DNA of 64,000 bases from DASUAS01 sp963809795 (GCA_963809795.1 CAWELN010000022.1:1-64000), one strand, 5' to 3'. Counted from the stretch's first letter, positions 15,540 to 23,985 are shown. Made by a program: numbers and translations. The notes: generated by a model from the letters alone, not told the origin.

Positions 15540-16495
15540 CCGTCCCCGTCGACGCACTCGAGCCGCAGCTCGCGCTCCACCAGGAGCCGGAAGCGGCCCC
15601 GACCGGTCTTCTCGATGCGGATCGGCGCGTCGCGTTCGTCGAGACGGCGCTTCAACAGGATCAATCGGCTCTCGAGGTTGTCGCGGAACTCGGGCAGCTC
15701 GAGCGACGGGTCGAGCCGCACCTCCTTGTTGGTGAACTCGATGCGTCCCTCGCGTTCGTGGTGACCGAGCAGCACCCAGAGGACGCGCCCGGCCACTCCC
15801 TTGATCAGGTAGTCGCCGTCGAGGAAGGTGCTGCCGTCGACCGCGAAGAAGCGGACGCGGGTGGTCTCCGGGCGCGGGGCCGGCGCCCCGCGCCGCGCAC
15901 CGGCATCACCGGGCGCGACGTCGCCCGCGGCGCGCTCGTGGGCCCAGTCGATCTCGATCGCGCTCGCGACCATGGTGGCGACGACGGTCAACAGCGCTTC
16001 GTCGTCGGGGGCGTAGGCACCGGGCGTGGCGCTCTCGATCACCACCACGCCCACCAGCTGGCCGAGCACCATCGCCGGCACCGCCACCTGGCTCTGGGCG
16101 TCGAGCAGCCCGGGGAGTGGCAGCTCGCGCCCCGGGGCCTCACCACCCTGTTCCTCGTAGGTGCGCCGCACCGTGCGCGCGTACGCGAGCATGCGGCCCA
16201 GGTTGCCGATCCGCATCGGTTCGGCGCGCTCGGCGACCATGCCGATCACGCCCTCTCCGACCCGGATCTCGGAACCGATGCCCTCGCTCGTGTAGCCGTG
16301 GCTGCCGAGCGTGTAGAGCCGCTCGCCGTGCTCGTCGAGCAGCAGCAGGAGCGAGTGCTCGTAGCCGAACAGCTCCGCCAGGCTCGCCAGCGTGGTGCCG
16401 ACGAGCGAGTCGAGGTCGGCACTGCGCGCGAGGCGCTCGCTCAGGCGCGCCAGGCGCCGGACCTGCTCGCCCCCCTCCCGGAGCTCGCCGGTCAC
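15536..16495 (-). CDS. GAF-domain regulator with winged-helix-like C-terminus
   Basis: A 319-residue protein. Residues about 15-165 form a GAF sensor (LDSLVGTTLASLAELFGYEH, then GVIGMVAERAEPMRIGNLGR and VAVPAMVLGQLVGVVVIES). Residues about 205-319 resemble a winged-helix output: FTNKEVRLDPSLELPEFRDN, LESRLILLKRRLDERDAPIR, then a GRFRLLVERELRLE wing. GAF domains bind small ligands, haem or iron; no Cys or His cluster is obvious. The GTG at 16495 overlaps the upstream PNPOx stop (GTGA), and the stop overlaps the hydrolase start. With two flavin-type proteins in the same operon and a hemerythrin-like protein divergent, a redox- or oxygen-responsive circuit is a reasonable inference. Confidence 0.8.
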   Translation of the reverse strand: MTGELREGGEQVRRLARLSERLARSADLDSLVGTTLASLAELFGYEHSLLLLLDEHGERLYTLGSHGYTSEGIGSEIRVGEGVIGMVAERAEPMRIGNLGRMLAYARTVRRTYEEQGGEAPGRELPLPGLLDAQSQVAVPAMVLGQLVGVVVIESATPGAYAPDDEALLTVVATMVASAIEIDWAHERAAGDVAPGDAGARRGAPAPRPETTRVRFFAVDGSTFLDGDYLIKGVAGRVLWVLLGHHEREGRIEFTNKEVRLDPSLELPEFRDNLESRLILLKRRLDERDAPIRIEKTGRGRFRLLVERELRLECVDGDG

Positions 16496-16929
16496 TGCTC
16501 CGCCACGTGGACCGCGGCGAGGACCTGCTCCACCTCGACCACCCGGTAGATGTCGGCGCTGCGCAGCTTGAAGATCCCGGCCATGCCGGTCAGCGCGGCG
16601 ATGGCGTCGACGTCGCGCCGGAGCCGCTCGAAGATCGGTCCCCTCCGCTCCGTGCGCTCGTACACGAGCATCATCCGGTACGAGTCGTAGGTGAGGGGAT
16701 CGACGACCACCACGCAGGCGTGCGGGTTCTCGGCCAGGTTGCGCGTCGTCTTCGAGAAGAACTGGTTGGAGAGCGCGACCCGCTCGTCGTCGACCATGTG
16801 CACGCGCGACAGGTGGGTCACGTTGGGCACACCGTCGGCCGACGCGGTCGCGATCTCCGCCGGGATGAGCCCCTCGAAGCACGCGGCGATCTCGGACAGC
16901 GCGATGGGGCGCGGGCCGTCGGGCGTCAT
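16492..16929 (-). CDS. Pyridoxamine 5'-phosphate oxidase-like flavin-binding protein (second of pair)
   Basis: A 145-residue split-barrel protein: IPAEIATASADGVPNVTHLS opens the barrel, VALSNQFFSKTTRNLAENPH is the flavin-phosphate-type segment, and CVVVVDPLTYDSYRMML follows. Such proteins bind FMN or F420 and act on varied small substrates; only the fold can be called. It starts at ATG 16929, overlapping by 4 nt the stop of its upstream paralogue, and its own stop overlaps the GAF gene start. The two PNPOx-like neighbours differ in length and loops and could work as a heteromer or on different substrates. Confidence 0.82.
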   Translation of the reverse strand: MTPDGPRPIALSEIAACFEGLIPAEIATASADGVPNVTHLSRVHMVDDERVALSNQFFSKTTRNLAENPHACVVVVDPLTYDSYRMMLVYERTERRGPIFERLRRDVDAIAALTGMAGIFKLRSADIYRVVEVEQVLAAVHVAEQ

Positions 16930-17387
16930 GACGGTGCCAGCTGCGTACCGGCCGAGCGGCCCGGCGTCTGGTCGAACACGGCTTCGACGGTCATGGTGCA
17001 CGCGTAGATCCCGGCGGTGATGAAGCGCAGCACCAGCTCGATCGGCGTGCCGTCGGTCTCGGCGATCGCCGCCGCCGCGCCCGAGCAGTACCGGTCGAAG
17101 CGGATGCGGTCGGCCGACGTTGCCTCCTCGACCCGGGTGGCGACGCCCTTCAGCTGCACCGACTCGAAGGTGAAGAAGTGCGTGGCGGTGAACGCGACGC
17201 GCCCGCCGCGCTCGACGTTGCGCCGGGTGACCTCGGCCTGGGTCGAGAGCAACAGCCGCACGTGGCCGTCGTCGATCACCTCGGCGCCCCACGCGCGGCT
17301 GGCGTCGGGCACGCCGGCGGCGTCGACGGTGCCCACGATGAGCGAGCAGGGCGACTCCACGAGCTCGGCCGTCTCCGCTGTGATCAC
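16926..17387 (-). CDS. Pyridoxamine 5'-phosphate oxidase-like protein (first of pair)
   Basis: A 153-residue split-barrel protein with CSLIVGTVDAAGVPDASRAW, VRLLLSTQAEVTRRNVERGG and AFTATHFFTFESVQLKGVA, the usual PNPOx strand order. A longer helical insert follows (ADRIRFDRYCSGAAAAIAET). It starts at GTG 17387 and is the first gene of the four-gene coupled operon, divergent from the hemerythrin-like gene over 154 bp that must contain both promoters. Cofactor identity (FMN, haem or F420) cannot be read from sequence. Confidence 0.8.
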   Translation of the reverse strand: MITAETAELVESPCSLIVGTVDAAGVPDASRAWGAEVIDDGHVRLLLSTQAEVTRRNVERGGRVAFTATHFFTFESVQLKGVATRVEEATSADRIRFDRYCSGAAAAIAETDGTPIELVLRFITAGIYACTMTVEAVFDQTPGRSAGTQLAPS

Positions 17388-17541
17388 GCCGCCCCTTCCC
17401 GGGAGGATCTCCGAAGTAGCGAATTCTTAGCGTTCGCTCACGCGCCTTTTGGGAGCGGGGGATCGGGCCCTCCCGCAAGATCGTGACAGGAGCACGATCC
17501 CGGTGCGGCGGAGGCGCTGCACCCGACCCTAGGAGCCACCG

Positions 17542-18258
17542 ATGACCGCCATCGCCCCGACCACTCCCCTCTTCGCCGAGACCGCAGCGCTGGAGGCGGT
17601 CGAGGTCGACATCTACCGCAACGTCCACAAGGGCATTCGCAGCGAGCTGTTCGCGGTCACGCTCGACGCCGGGCGCGTCGACCCCCACGACGACGGGGCG
17701 GTCGGCGCGGTCGCCGGCCGCTGGGGCAACCTGGTGAAGCTCCTGGTCGAGCACGCCCAGCACGAGGAGGACTTCGTGCAGCCGGTGGTCGAGCAGTTCG
17801 CGCCGCTCTACGCCGCGGAGATCCTCGAGAGCCACGCGCGGCTCGAAGGGCAGATGGCGCAGCTCGAGCTGCTGGCCGACCGGGCGGGCGAAGCGTGCGC
17901 GGCCCAGCGGCGGCTCTTCACCCACCGCCTGTACCTCGGGCTGGCCTCCTTCACCGCGGCCTACCTGCAGCACCAGGAGTTCGAGGAGTTCGAGGTGATG
18001 GTGATGCTGTCGCAGCACGTCTCCGCCGAGGAGCTCCGTGCCCTCGACCACGCGATCGTGGCCAGCATCCCCCCGGAGACGATGGCGCAGTCACTGTCGA
18101 TCATGGTCCCGGCGATGAACATCGAGGACCAGTCGGAGATGTTCGGCGCGGTGCGGGCGAGCGCACCCCCGGAGGTGTTCGCCGGGCTCATGGGGCTGAC
18201 GGGATCCGTCCTCGAACCGGTGCGCTTCGACGCCCTCACCCAGCGCCTGGGCGACTGA
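17542..18258 (+). CDS. Hemerythrin-like (HHE) metal-binding protein
   Basis: A 238-residue helical protein with the spacing of a hemerythrin-type diiron bundle: H29 in YRNVHKGIR, H71 and H74/E75 in VEHAQHEEDF, H98 in ESHARLE, and H144/E148 in YLQHQEFEEFE. Residues after 155 are an extra helical tail with two Met-rich stretches. Bacterial hemerythrins bind oxygen, nitric oxide or iron. AGGAG lies six bases before the ATG. It is divergent from the PNPOx-PNPOx-GAF-hydrolase operon, a plausible functional partner set for oxygen or NO sensing. Confidence 0.82.
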   Translation: MTAIAPTTPLFAETAALEAVEVDIYRNVHKGIRSELFAVTLDAGRVDPHDDGAVGAVAGRWGNLVKLLVEHAQHEEDFVQPVVEQFAPLYAAEILESHARLEGQMAQLELLADRAGEACAAQRRLFTHRLYLGLASFTAAYLQHQEFEEFEVMVMLSQHVSAEELRALDHAIVASIPPETMAQSLSIMVPAMNIEDQSEMFGAVRASAPPEVFAGLMGLTGSVLEPVRFDALTQRLGD

Positions 18259-18308
18259 CCATCCACGACGACCGTTCTGGTCCCGCGGCGCGCGCCAGTG
18301 CTGCGGGA

Positions 18309-18962
18309 TCAGCGCGCGACGAGCCGGGTCACCGCCTCGTGGACGCGCTCGACGTACTGGCCGCGGTCGAGCCCGCGGTCGAACACGAGCATGGCGTAGA
18401 GCTCGTGGCTGAAGATCCCCCACAACAGGTCGAGCGTGACGTCGTCGATCGGTTCCCCGAGGATGAGCTCGATGCTGCGCTGCGTGTCGATCCGCCGCCC
18501 CTCCTCCCAGTGCACACGCCAGCCGTCGATCTCGGGATCGCTGGCCGCCGCCTCGCCGACGGTCCGCCACACCTTGGCGAGGCGGCCGTGGATGTCGGTG
18601 AGCATCTCGATGCCGGCGTCGATGCGCGCATCGCGTGGACCTTCGGCGAGCTTGGTGAAGACCTCTCGTTCGGCGAGGGGCACGGGCTCGGTGTCGCCGA
18701 CGACGGCGACGTCGATGACCTGGCGCAGCAGCGCCTTCTTCGACCCGAAGCCGCTGTAGATCGTCTCCACCGCGACCCCCGCCCGCTCGGCGATGGCCGC
18801 GACCGTGGTGCCCGCCCACCCGGCCTCCTCGAAGCACGCGGCGGCGGCGGCCAGCACCAGCGCCCGCGTCCGGCCGGCCTGCGCGGCGCGCAGCGGTGAC
18901 GAGTACCGACGCCGCGACGTCGCGGTCGGCTTCGCGGTCGGCTTCCCGGTCGCCTTCGGCAT
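18309..18962 (-). CDS. TetR-family transcriptional regulator
   Basis: An N-terminal helix-turn-helix (WAGTTVAAIAERAGVAVETI followed by YSGFGSKKALL) preceded by a basic Lys/Thr/Arg-rich tail, and a helical ligand-binding half with VHEAVTRLVAR at the end. With start ATG 18962 the protein is 217 residues; upstream ATGs at 18971 and 18986 are in frame but fall inside the promoter. A TAGAAT box 7 nt before this ATG suggests a leaderless message. Divergent from an MBL-fold hydrolase over a shared control region, so it probably represses that gene and itself. The ligand is unknown. Confidence 0.85.
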   Translation of the reverse strand: MPKATGKPTAKPTATSRRRYSSPLRAAQAGRTRALVLAAAAACFEEAGWAGTTVAAIAERAGVAVETIYSGFGSKKALLRQVIDVAVVGDTEPVPLAEREVFTKLAEGPRDARIDAGIEMLTDIHGRLAKVWRTVGEAAASDPEIDGWRVHWEEGRRIDTQRSIELILGEPIDDVTLDLLWGIFSHELYAMLVFDRGLDRGQYVERVHEAVTRLVAR

Positions 18963-18969
18963 GGCTTGC

Positions 18970-19008
18970 ATTCTAGAACGTTCCATGATTCAATACAACA
19001 ACGTTCCA
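18970..19008. promoter_or_regulatory. Divergent promoter/operator between TetR and MBL genes
   Basis: On the minus strand TTGTAT and TAGAAT (18970-18975) are 17 bp apart and would start transcription at the TetR ATG. AACGTTCCA occurs twice as a direct repeat (18977-18985 and 19000-19008, 23 bp apart), each holding the palindrome AACGTT. Their position over the promoter suits TetR autoregulation. This is a distinctly AT-richer patch than its surroundings. Confidence 0.55.
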
Positions 19009-19028
19009 GTGAATCTCCGGGAGGGATC

Positions 19029-19847
19029 ATGAAGCTCGAACTGCTACCCACCGAGCCCGAGGCCATCGCCGCCGACACGTGGCTCGTCCCCACCCTGGGC
19101 GCCGATCCGGCCGGCGGCTACCTCGGCGCCCACAGCCTGGTCATCCGGGGCACCGAACCGGTGATCGTCGACACCAGCGTGCTCTTCGGTCGTGACCGCT
19201 GGCTGGAGAACGTGTTCTCGCTCGTCGAGCCGGAGGACGTCCGCTGGATCTTCCTCTCGCACGACGACCACGACCACCTCGGCAACCTCGAGGTCGTCCT
19301 CGAACGGTGCCCCAACGCGACGCTCCTGTCGAACTACGCGACCGTCGCCCGATTGGTGGCCGACGTCGAGCTCCCATTGGAGCGCATGCGCTGGTCGAAC
19401 GTGGGCGACACGATCGACGTCGGCGACCGGGATCTGGTGGTCGTGCGCCCACCGATGTTCGACTCCCCCGCCACGCGCGGCTTCTTCGACCCCCGCACCG
19501 GTGTGCTCTGGGGCGTCGACACCTTCGGCACCAGCTTCCCCGGCGCGGTGTACGACGCCGACGACGTGCCGCCGGAGATGTACGACGAGTCGTTCGTCCT
19601 CCTCAACCTGCTGAACACGCCCTGGCTCGAGTGGGCCGACGCCGGGCGATTCGCCGATCACGTCGCCACGACGGAGTCGCTGCCTCTCGAGGTGGTGGCG
19701 AGCGCGCACGGTCCGGTCCACCGCGGCGCGCGCATCGCCGACGCGTTCCGGCGCACCCGCGAGCTCGTCGGACGCGTGCCGGCGCCGCAGCCGGGACAGG
19801 ACGTGCTCGAGCTGCTCAGCGCGATGTTCGCGGTCACGGCGGCCTGA
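19029..19847 (+). CDS. MBL-fold metallohydrolase, flavodiiron-like metal motif
   Basis: A 272-residue metallo-beta-lactamase-fold protein with H78-x-D80-x-D82-H83 (SHDDHDHLG), the pattern nearer to flavodiiron/oxygen-binding MBL proteins (HxExDH) than to classic HxHxDH lactamases, and SAHGPVHRG near residue 227 providing a later ligand. No flavodoxin domain is attached. Role could be an oxidoreductase-type diiron module or a hydrolase. GGGAGG lies six bases before the ATG. It overlaps nothing but is followed after one base by an SRPBCC gene, and is divergent from a TetR regulator that probably controls the pair. Confidence 0.82.
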   Translation: MKLELLPTEPEAIAADTWLVPTLGADPAGGYLGAHSLVIRGTEPVIVDTSVLFGRDRWLENVFSLVEPEDVRWIFLSHDDHDHLGNLEVVLERCPNATLLSNYATVARLVADVELPLERMRWSNVGDTIDVGDRDLVVVRPPMFDSPATRGFFDPRTGVLWGVDTFGTSFPGAVYDADDVPPEMYDESFVLLNLLNTPWLEWADAGRFADHVATTESLPLEVVASAHGPVHRGARIADAFRRTRELVGRVPAPQPGQDVLELLSAMFAVTAA

Positions 19848-19848
19848 G

Positions 19849-20331
19849 ATGGGCACCATCGCGCGCTCCGCCACCGTCGAGGTCATGGTCGACGCACCTC
19901 CCACCGCGGTCTGGGCGGTCGTCGGCGACCCGACCCGCACCGGCGAGTGGAGCCACGAGTGCACGACGGTCGAATTCGTCGACGGCGCAACCACGGCCCG
20001 GCCCGGCGCCCGCTTCCGCGGGCGCAACCGGGTCGGGCGCAACCGGTGGTCGCGCACCAGCGAGATCGTCGCCGTCGACGAGGGACGCTCGATCTCCTGG
20101 CGCACGATCCCCTCGCCGTTGCACAACGACAGCACGACCTGGACCATCTCGGTGGAACCGGCCGACGGCGGCGGTGCGACCCGCATCGTGCAGCGCTACG
20201 AGATCACCAAGCTCTCGCCCGTGATGGACCGGCTCATCTGGCAGTTCGTGCCCGTGCACCGCGACCGGCGGGACGCGCTCAGGGACGACCTCCGCCGGAT
20301 CGGCGCGGTCGCCGCGACCCTCCCGGCGTAA
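19849..20331 (+). CDS. SRPBCC (polyketide cyclase/START-like) protein
   Basis: A 160-residue START-like protein: VEVMVDAPPTAVWAVVGDP (first strand and helix), RTGEWSHECTTVEF, then FRGRNRVGRNRWSRTSEI and a C-terminal long helix (HRDRRDALRDDLRRIGAV). These proteins enclose hydrophobic ligands and may act as carriers or cyclases. It starts one base after the MBL gene stop, so it is translationally linked, and shares the TetR-controlled promoter. No catalytic residues can be assigned. Confidence 0.8.
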   Translation: MGTIARSATVEVMVDAPPTAVWAVVGDPTRTGEWSHECTTVEFVDGATTARPGARFRGRNRVGRNRWSRTSEIVAVDEGRSISWRTIPSPLHNDSTTWTISVEPADGGGATRIVQRYEITKLSPVMDRLIWQFVPVHRDRRDALRDDLRRIGAVAATLPA

Positions 20332-20381
20332 CGCGGACCGCTAGGGTCCTCCCCCTCTCGGCACACCTGGAGGGTTCCACC

Positions 20382-21171
20382 ATGAAGCGCGTCCGGACCG
20401 CGTCCGTCGCCCTGCTCGGCCTGGCGGCGGTGACCGTGGGCACGATCGCGGTTGCGCCTCCGGCCGGCGCGGCCAAGAAGCCGACCACGATCACCGTCCT
20501 CGTCACCAACGACGACGGCGTGTCGGCGCCCGGCATCGACGCGCTCGTCCAGGCGCTGCGGACGAGCAAGAACACCAAGGTGGTCGTGGTCGCACCGGCC
20601 ACGAACCAGAGCGGCAGCGGCGGCAAGACCACGCCCGGCACGTTGACCACGCAGCCGGCGACCACCGCGAGCGGCTACGACGGCGACGGCGGTGCAGGGC
20701 TACCCCGCCGACACCGTCACCGCCGCCCTCGACCAGCTCGGCGTGAAGCCCAACGTGGTGATGTCGGGCATCAACGCCGGGCAGAACGTCGGGACGCTCA
20801 CGGACCTCTCGGGCACCATCGGCGCGGCCAAGATGGCCGCCACCCGCGGGATCCCGGCAGTGCCTTCAGCCAGGGCCTCGGCGACGCGCCCCAGTACGAC
20901 GCCACCGGCCAAGCTCGCGGTCGCGTGGCTGGCGCAGCACCGCGCCGCGCTGGCGAAGAAGCCGAAGACCGCGCCCACCACGATCGACAACTACAACGTG
21001 CCGAACTGCCCCTCGGGCAAGTCCCGTGGCGTGCTGAAGGTGCAGACCGCGCCGGACGCCACCAATGCGGTCGCCGGGGTCGACTGCAGCGCGACCGGCC
21101 CGAAGCCGACCACCGACATCGAGGCGTTCAACGAGGGCTACGCCGCCCTGGCGACGGTGCCCGCCGGCTGA
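20382..21171 (+). pseudogene. surE: Secreted SurE-type 5'/3'-nucleotidase, frameshifted three times
   Basis: A signal peptide (MKRVRTASVALLGLAAVTVG, cleaved near PAGAAKK) precedes a SurE catalytic start TVLVTNDDGVSAPGI, whose adjacent aspartates bind metal in the SurE family. SurE hydrolyses nucleoside monophosphates; cytosolic forms are usual, exported ones occur in actinobacteria. The frame must shift three times: an extra G near 20682, a missing G near 20862 and an extra G near 20907, each restored segment reading well (GYPADTVTAALDQLGVKPNV, FSQGLGDAPQYDAT, KLAVAWLAQHRAALAKKPK). GGAGGG precedes the ATG. It follows the SRPBCC gene on the same strand and is convergent with an LLM oxidoreductase. 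Whether it is truly broken or misread is open. Confidence 0.75.
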
Positions 21172-21178
21172 TTCACGA

Positions 21179-22003
21179 TCATTCGGCGAGCACGAGGTCG
21201 GCGAGCAGCTCCATCGAACGCAGCCAGCTGTCGGGATCGCTCCGCCACGGCGCGCTCACGACGTGCTGGATGCCCGCGGTCTCGAACTCGTCGCGCTCGC
21301 GGCGGATGACGTCGGGCTCCATGCCCTGCGGATCCCAACCGGTGCGCAACGAGATCGTGAACGCGGGGTCGGGGCGCTCGCGACGCAGCCGAGCCACGAC
21401 CGTCGTCGCGCCGGCCGGATCGAGGCCGATGGCGTGGAACCCGTCACCGCGGGTGACGGCGCGCACGTAGGCCGGCTCGCTGCTTCCGCCGATCCAGATG
21501 GGGATGGCGTGGGCAGGCTTCGGCTGCACCTTCATCGCGTCCAGCTGCACGTACTCACCGTCGAAGTCGACCGGATCGGTTCCCCAGCACGCGCGCAGCA
21601 CGTCGATCATCTCGTCGAAGCGCTTCCCGCGATCGGTGAACGACTGGCCGAGAGCGGCGAACTCGGCCGCCGACCACCCCACCCCGGCGCCGACGGTGAG
21701 GCGGCCGCCGGACAACGCGTCGAGGCTGGCGAGCGAGTTGGCCAGCGCCAGCGCGGTGTGCTGCGGCACCACGAGCACGCTGGTCCCGAGACCGACCTGG
21801 TCGGTCGCGGCGGCGGCCCAGGCGAGCGTGAGCAACGGGTCGTAGAGGTACGGCGACGGGTAGTCCTGCGCGGCGGGGATCGCGATGTGATCGCTCACCC
21901 AGACGTCGGCGAAGCCGAGCGCCTCGGCCGCCTGCGCGGCGCGGGTGATGGCCTCCGGGCTCGCGGCCCGACCGAATTGCGGGAGGTGGATGCCGACCTG
22001 CAT
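21179..22003 (-). CDS. LLM-class (F420-type) flavin/deazaflavin oxidoreductase
   Basis: A 274-residue luciferase-like TIM-barrel protein: MQVGIHLPQFGR at the start, AAEALGFADVWVSDH, VGLGTSVLVVPQHTALALA, LSGGRLTVGAGVGWSAAEF and IPIWIGGSSEPA. In actinobacteria this class commonly uses coenzyme F420. No F420-synthesis gene is in the window. The ATG follows a TACGCT box by seven bases, with no Shine-Dalgarno sequence. Divergent from a MaoC-like dehydratase whose own -10 box lies just beyond. Substrate is unknown. Confidence 0.87.
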   Translation of the reverse strand: MQVGIHLPQFGRAASPEAITRAAQAAEALGFADVWVSDHIAIPAAQDYPSPYLYDPLLTLAWAAAATDQVGLGTSVLVVPQHTALALANSLASLDALSGGRLTVGAGVGWSAAEFAALGQSFTDRGKRFDEMIDVLRACWGTDPVDFDGEYVQLDAMKVQPKPAHAIPIWIGGSSEPAYVRAVTRGDGFHAIGLDPAGATTVVARLRRERPDPAFTISLRTGWDPQGMEPDVIRRERDEFETAGIQHVVSAPWRSDPDSWLRSMELLADLVLAE

Positions 22004-22010
22004 CGTCGGG

Positions 22011-22039
22011 AGCGTAGATGCCGCGGCAAACCGTAGGCT
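22011..22039. promoter_or_regulatory. Back-to-back leaderless promoters (LLM / MaoC)
   Basis: On the minus strand TACGCT (22016-22011) ends seven bases before the LLM ATG; on the plus strand TAGGCT (22034-22039) ends eight bases before the GTG at 22048. Neither gene has a Shine-Dalgarno sequence, so both transcripts should start at the initiation codon. Confidence 0.5.
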
Positions 22040-22047
22040 CCTCCGCC

Positions 22048-22887
22048 GTGGGTGATCTGCGCGTCGATCTCGACGCCCACCACGGTCCGTTCGCAGGGGC
22101 GTTGGCGCCGGAGTCGATCGCCGTGTATGCGGCCGCGACCAACGACCCGAACCCCCGCGCCCGGGCCGGCGAGGTGGTACCGCCGACCTTTCCGGTCATC
22201 CTCGTGTTCGACGCGCAGTACGCGGCCAACGCGGTGGTGCCGAGCGAGGTCTTCGTGTCCGGGCGCAACGGAGTGCACGGCGAGCACGAGGTCCTGCTCC
22301 ACCGGCCCCTCGTCGCCGGTGAGCAGCTCACCACGTGGTCGGAACCGTTCGCGATCCGCACCACGCGCGCCGGGACGCGCGTCGTGCTCCACATGGAGCA
22401 GTACGGCGCCGACGACGGGCTGGCGGTCGAGCAGTGGTGGACCACCTTCTTCCCGGGGAGCGACCTCCTGGCCGACGCCGGGCCCGAACCGCCCGACCAC
22501 ACGTTCCCCGACGCCGCCCGCGCCCACCCGGTGGGGTCGAGGACCGTGCACGTGGACCTCGACCAGCCCCAGCGTTACGCCGAGGTGTCGAACGACTGGT
22601 CGGCGCACCACTTCGACCTCGAGAGCGCGCGGCGGGCCGGGTTCGACTACCTGTTCGCGCACGGGCTCTGCACCATGGCGATGTGCACCCATGCCGTGGT
22701 CGCGATGGTGGCGGACGGCGACTCGTCACGCGTCCGGCGGGTCGCGGTGCGCTTCGCCTCGCCCACCCGCCTCGACGAGGACCTCACCGTCGACGTCTAC
22801 GAGATCGACCCGATGAGGTACGGGTTCGAGGCGACGTGCGCAGGTGCGGGCGTGATCAAGCACGGCCGCTTGGAGCTGTTCGCCTGA
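22048..22887 (+). CDS. MaoC-like double hot-dog dehydratase
   Basis: A 279-residue protein with a substrate-side N-terminal hot-dog and a C-terminal hydratase hot-dog. The second half contains YAEVSNDWSAHHFDLESARR with GFDYLFAHGLC, close to the D/N-x4-H-x-D hydratase motif of MaoC enzymes that hydrate 2-enoyl-CoA. The first half carries ATNDPNPRARAGEVVPPTFP. GTG 22048 is preferred because it matches a TAGGCT -10 box; an ATG at 22018 would lie upstream of that box. Probable role in acyl-CoA or sterol side-chain metabolism, by family precedent only. Confidence 0.82.
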   Translation: MGDLRVDLDAHHGPFAGALAPESIAVYAAATNDPNPRARAGEVVPPTFPVILVFDAQYAANAVVPSEVFVSGRNGVHGEHEVLLHRPLVAGEQLTTWSEPFAIRTTRAGTRVVLHMEQYGADDGLAVEQWWTTFFPGSDLLADAGPEPPDHTFPDAARAHPVGSRTVHVDLDQPQRYAEVSNDWSAHHFDLESARRAGFDYLFAHGLCTMAMCTHAVVAMVADGDSSRVRRVAVRFASPTRLDEDLTVDVYEIDPMRYGFEATCAGAGVIKHGRLELFA

Positions 22888-22891
22888 GTGG

Positions 22892-23947
22892 TCAGCCCGC
22901 TGCGGGCGTGGGCGCGACGTCCTCCTCGGTACCGTCGGCGTGGCGGGCGAAGCGGCCCCGGTCGGCCGCGTGCACCGGATCGTCGCTCGCCCACGGCCAC
23001 CCGCCGAACCCGGTGCGGCGATAGTCGGCGAACGCCTCGGCGATCTCGTCCTCCTCGTTCATCACGAACGGGCCGTACTGCGCCACCGGCTGGCCGATCG
23101 GGCGACCCTGCAGCACCAGCACCTGCGCGCCGTCGTCGCCCGCCGCGACCGGTGCCGACGCGTCCGCGCGCACGACGACACCGATCGGTGCCTCGACGTC
23201 GGCCGCGCCGATGCGCGCCGCGCCCTCGTAGAGGTACAGGACGCGCGCCACCGCGTCGTGACGGGCCGCGGGCAGCGTCCACGACGCGTCGGGCTCCAGG
23301 TCGACGTGCCAGATCGCGACCTCGGCGTCGGCGTGGGCCGCCCACGAGTCGGGCGGCGGGGGCGGCGGCGCGTGGCCGTCGACCGCACCCGCGATCACCG
23401 TGACCCGCCCGGTGCGACCGTGGTCGTCGCGCGTGGTCACGACCGGGACGTCACGCGCCCACAACATCGAGAAGTACGGATCGGCGAGCTTCGACTCGGC
23501 CGGGAGGTTCAACCAGATCTGGAACAGCTCGAGCGGGTTCGGCGCGTCGTCGTGCAGCAGCGGGAACATCTCCGAGTGCACGATGCCGCGGCCGGCGGTG
23601 AGCCACTGCGTGTCACCGGCGCCGAAGCGGGCCGCGGCACCCAACGAGTCGGCGTGATCGATCACCCCGCGCCGGACGTAGGTGACGGTCTCGAAGCCGC
23701 GGTGCGGATGCTGGGGGAAGCCCGGCACCTCGAGCCCGTGGTACATGCGCCAGCCGTCGACGCCGGCGAAGTCGGCGCCGAGCTCGCGACCGGCGAGCGA
23801 CTGCGCGGGGCCGAACCGACCGTTCCCGGCCGGGTACCGGTCGTCGTGGTGCACGCAGAAGAGGAACGGGTCGATGGTCGGCCAGGGCGTGCCGGTGAGC
23901 GGGACCGTCTCGAGCACCAGGTCGGCGACGGTACGGGTGTCATCCAC
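22892..23947 (-). CDS. Pirin family protein
   Basis: A 351-residue bicupin with the pirin iron site: H80 and H82 in QHPHRGFETVTYV, H124 and E126 in GRGIVHSEM. TQWLTAGRG precedes the latter. Pirins bind non-haem iron and act as quercetinase-like dioxygenases or regulators. The protein is somewhat long for the family (about 290-310), with a Pro-rich insert (APPPPPP near residue 195) and a C-terminal extension rich in Trp, Asp and Gly. The GTG at 23947 matches a TACCGT box six bases upstream. Divergent from an AhpD-like gene, convergent with the MaoC gene. Confidence 0.9.
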   Translation of the reverse strand: MDDTRTVADLVLETVPLTGTPWPTIDPFLFCVHHDDRYPAGNGRFGPAQSLAGRELGADFAGVDGWRMYHGLEVPGFPQHPHRGFETVTYVRRGVIDHADSLGAAARFGAGDTQWLTAGRGIVHSEMFPLLHDDAPNPLELFQIWLNLPAESKLADPYFSMLWARDVPVVTTRDDHGRTGRVTVIAGAVDGHAPPPPPPDSWAAHADAEVAIWHVDLEPDASWTLPAARHDAVARVLYLYEGAARIGAADVEAPIGVVVRADASAPVAAGDDGAQVLVLQGRPIGQPVAQYGPFVMNEEDEIAEAFADYRRTGFGGWPWASDDPVHAADRGRFARHADGTEEDVAPTPAAG

Positions 23948-23953
23948 GAGCCA

Positions 23954-23977
23954 ACGGTACGCGCTCGGGAGTAACGT
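23954..23977. promoter_or_regulatory. Back-to-back leaderless promoters (pirin / AhpD-like)
   Basis: Minus strand: TACCGT (23959-23954) six bases before the pirin GTG. Plus strand: TAACGT (23972-23977) eight bases before the ATG at 23986. No ribosome-binding site precedes either start. Confidence 0.45.
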
Positions 23978-23985
23978 CCCAAACG

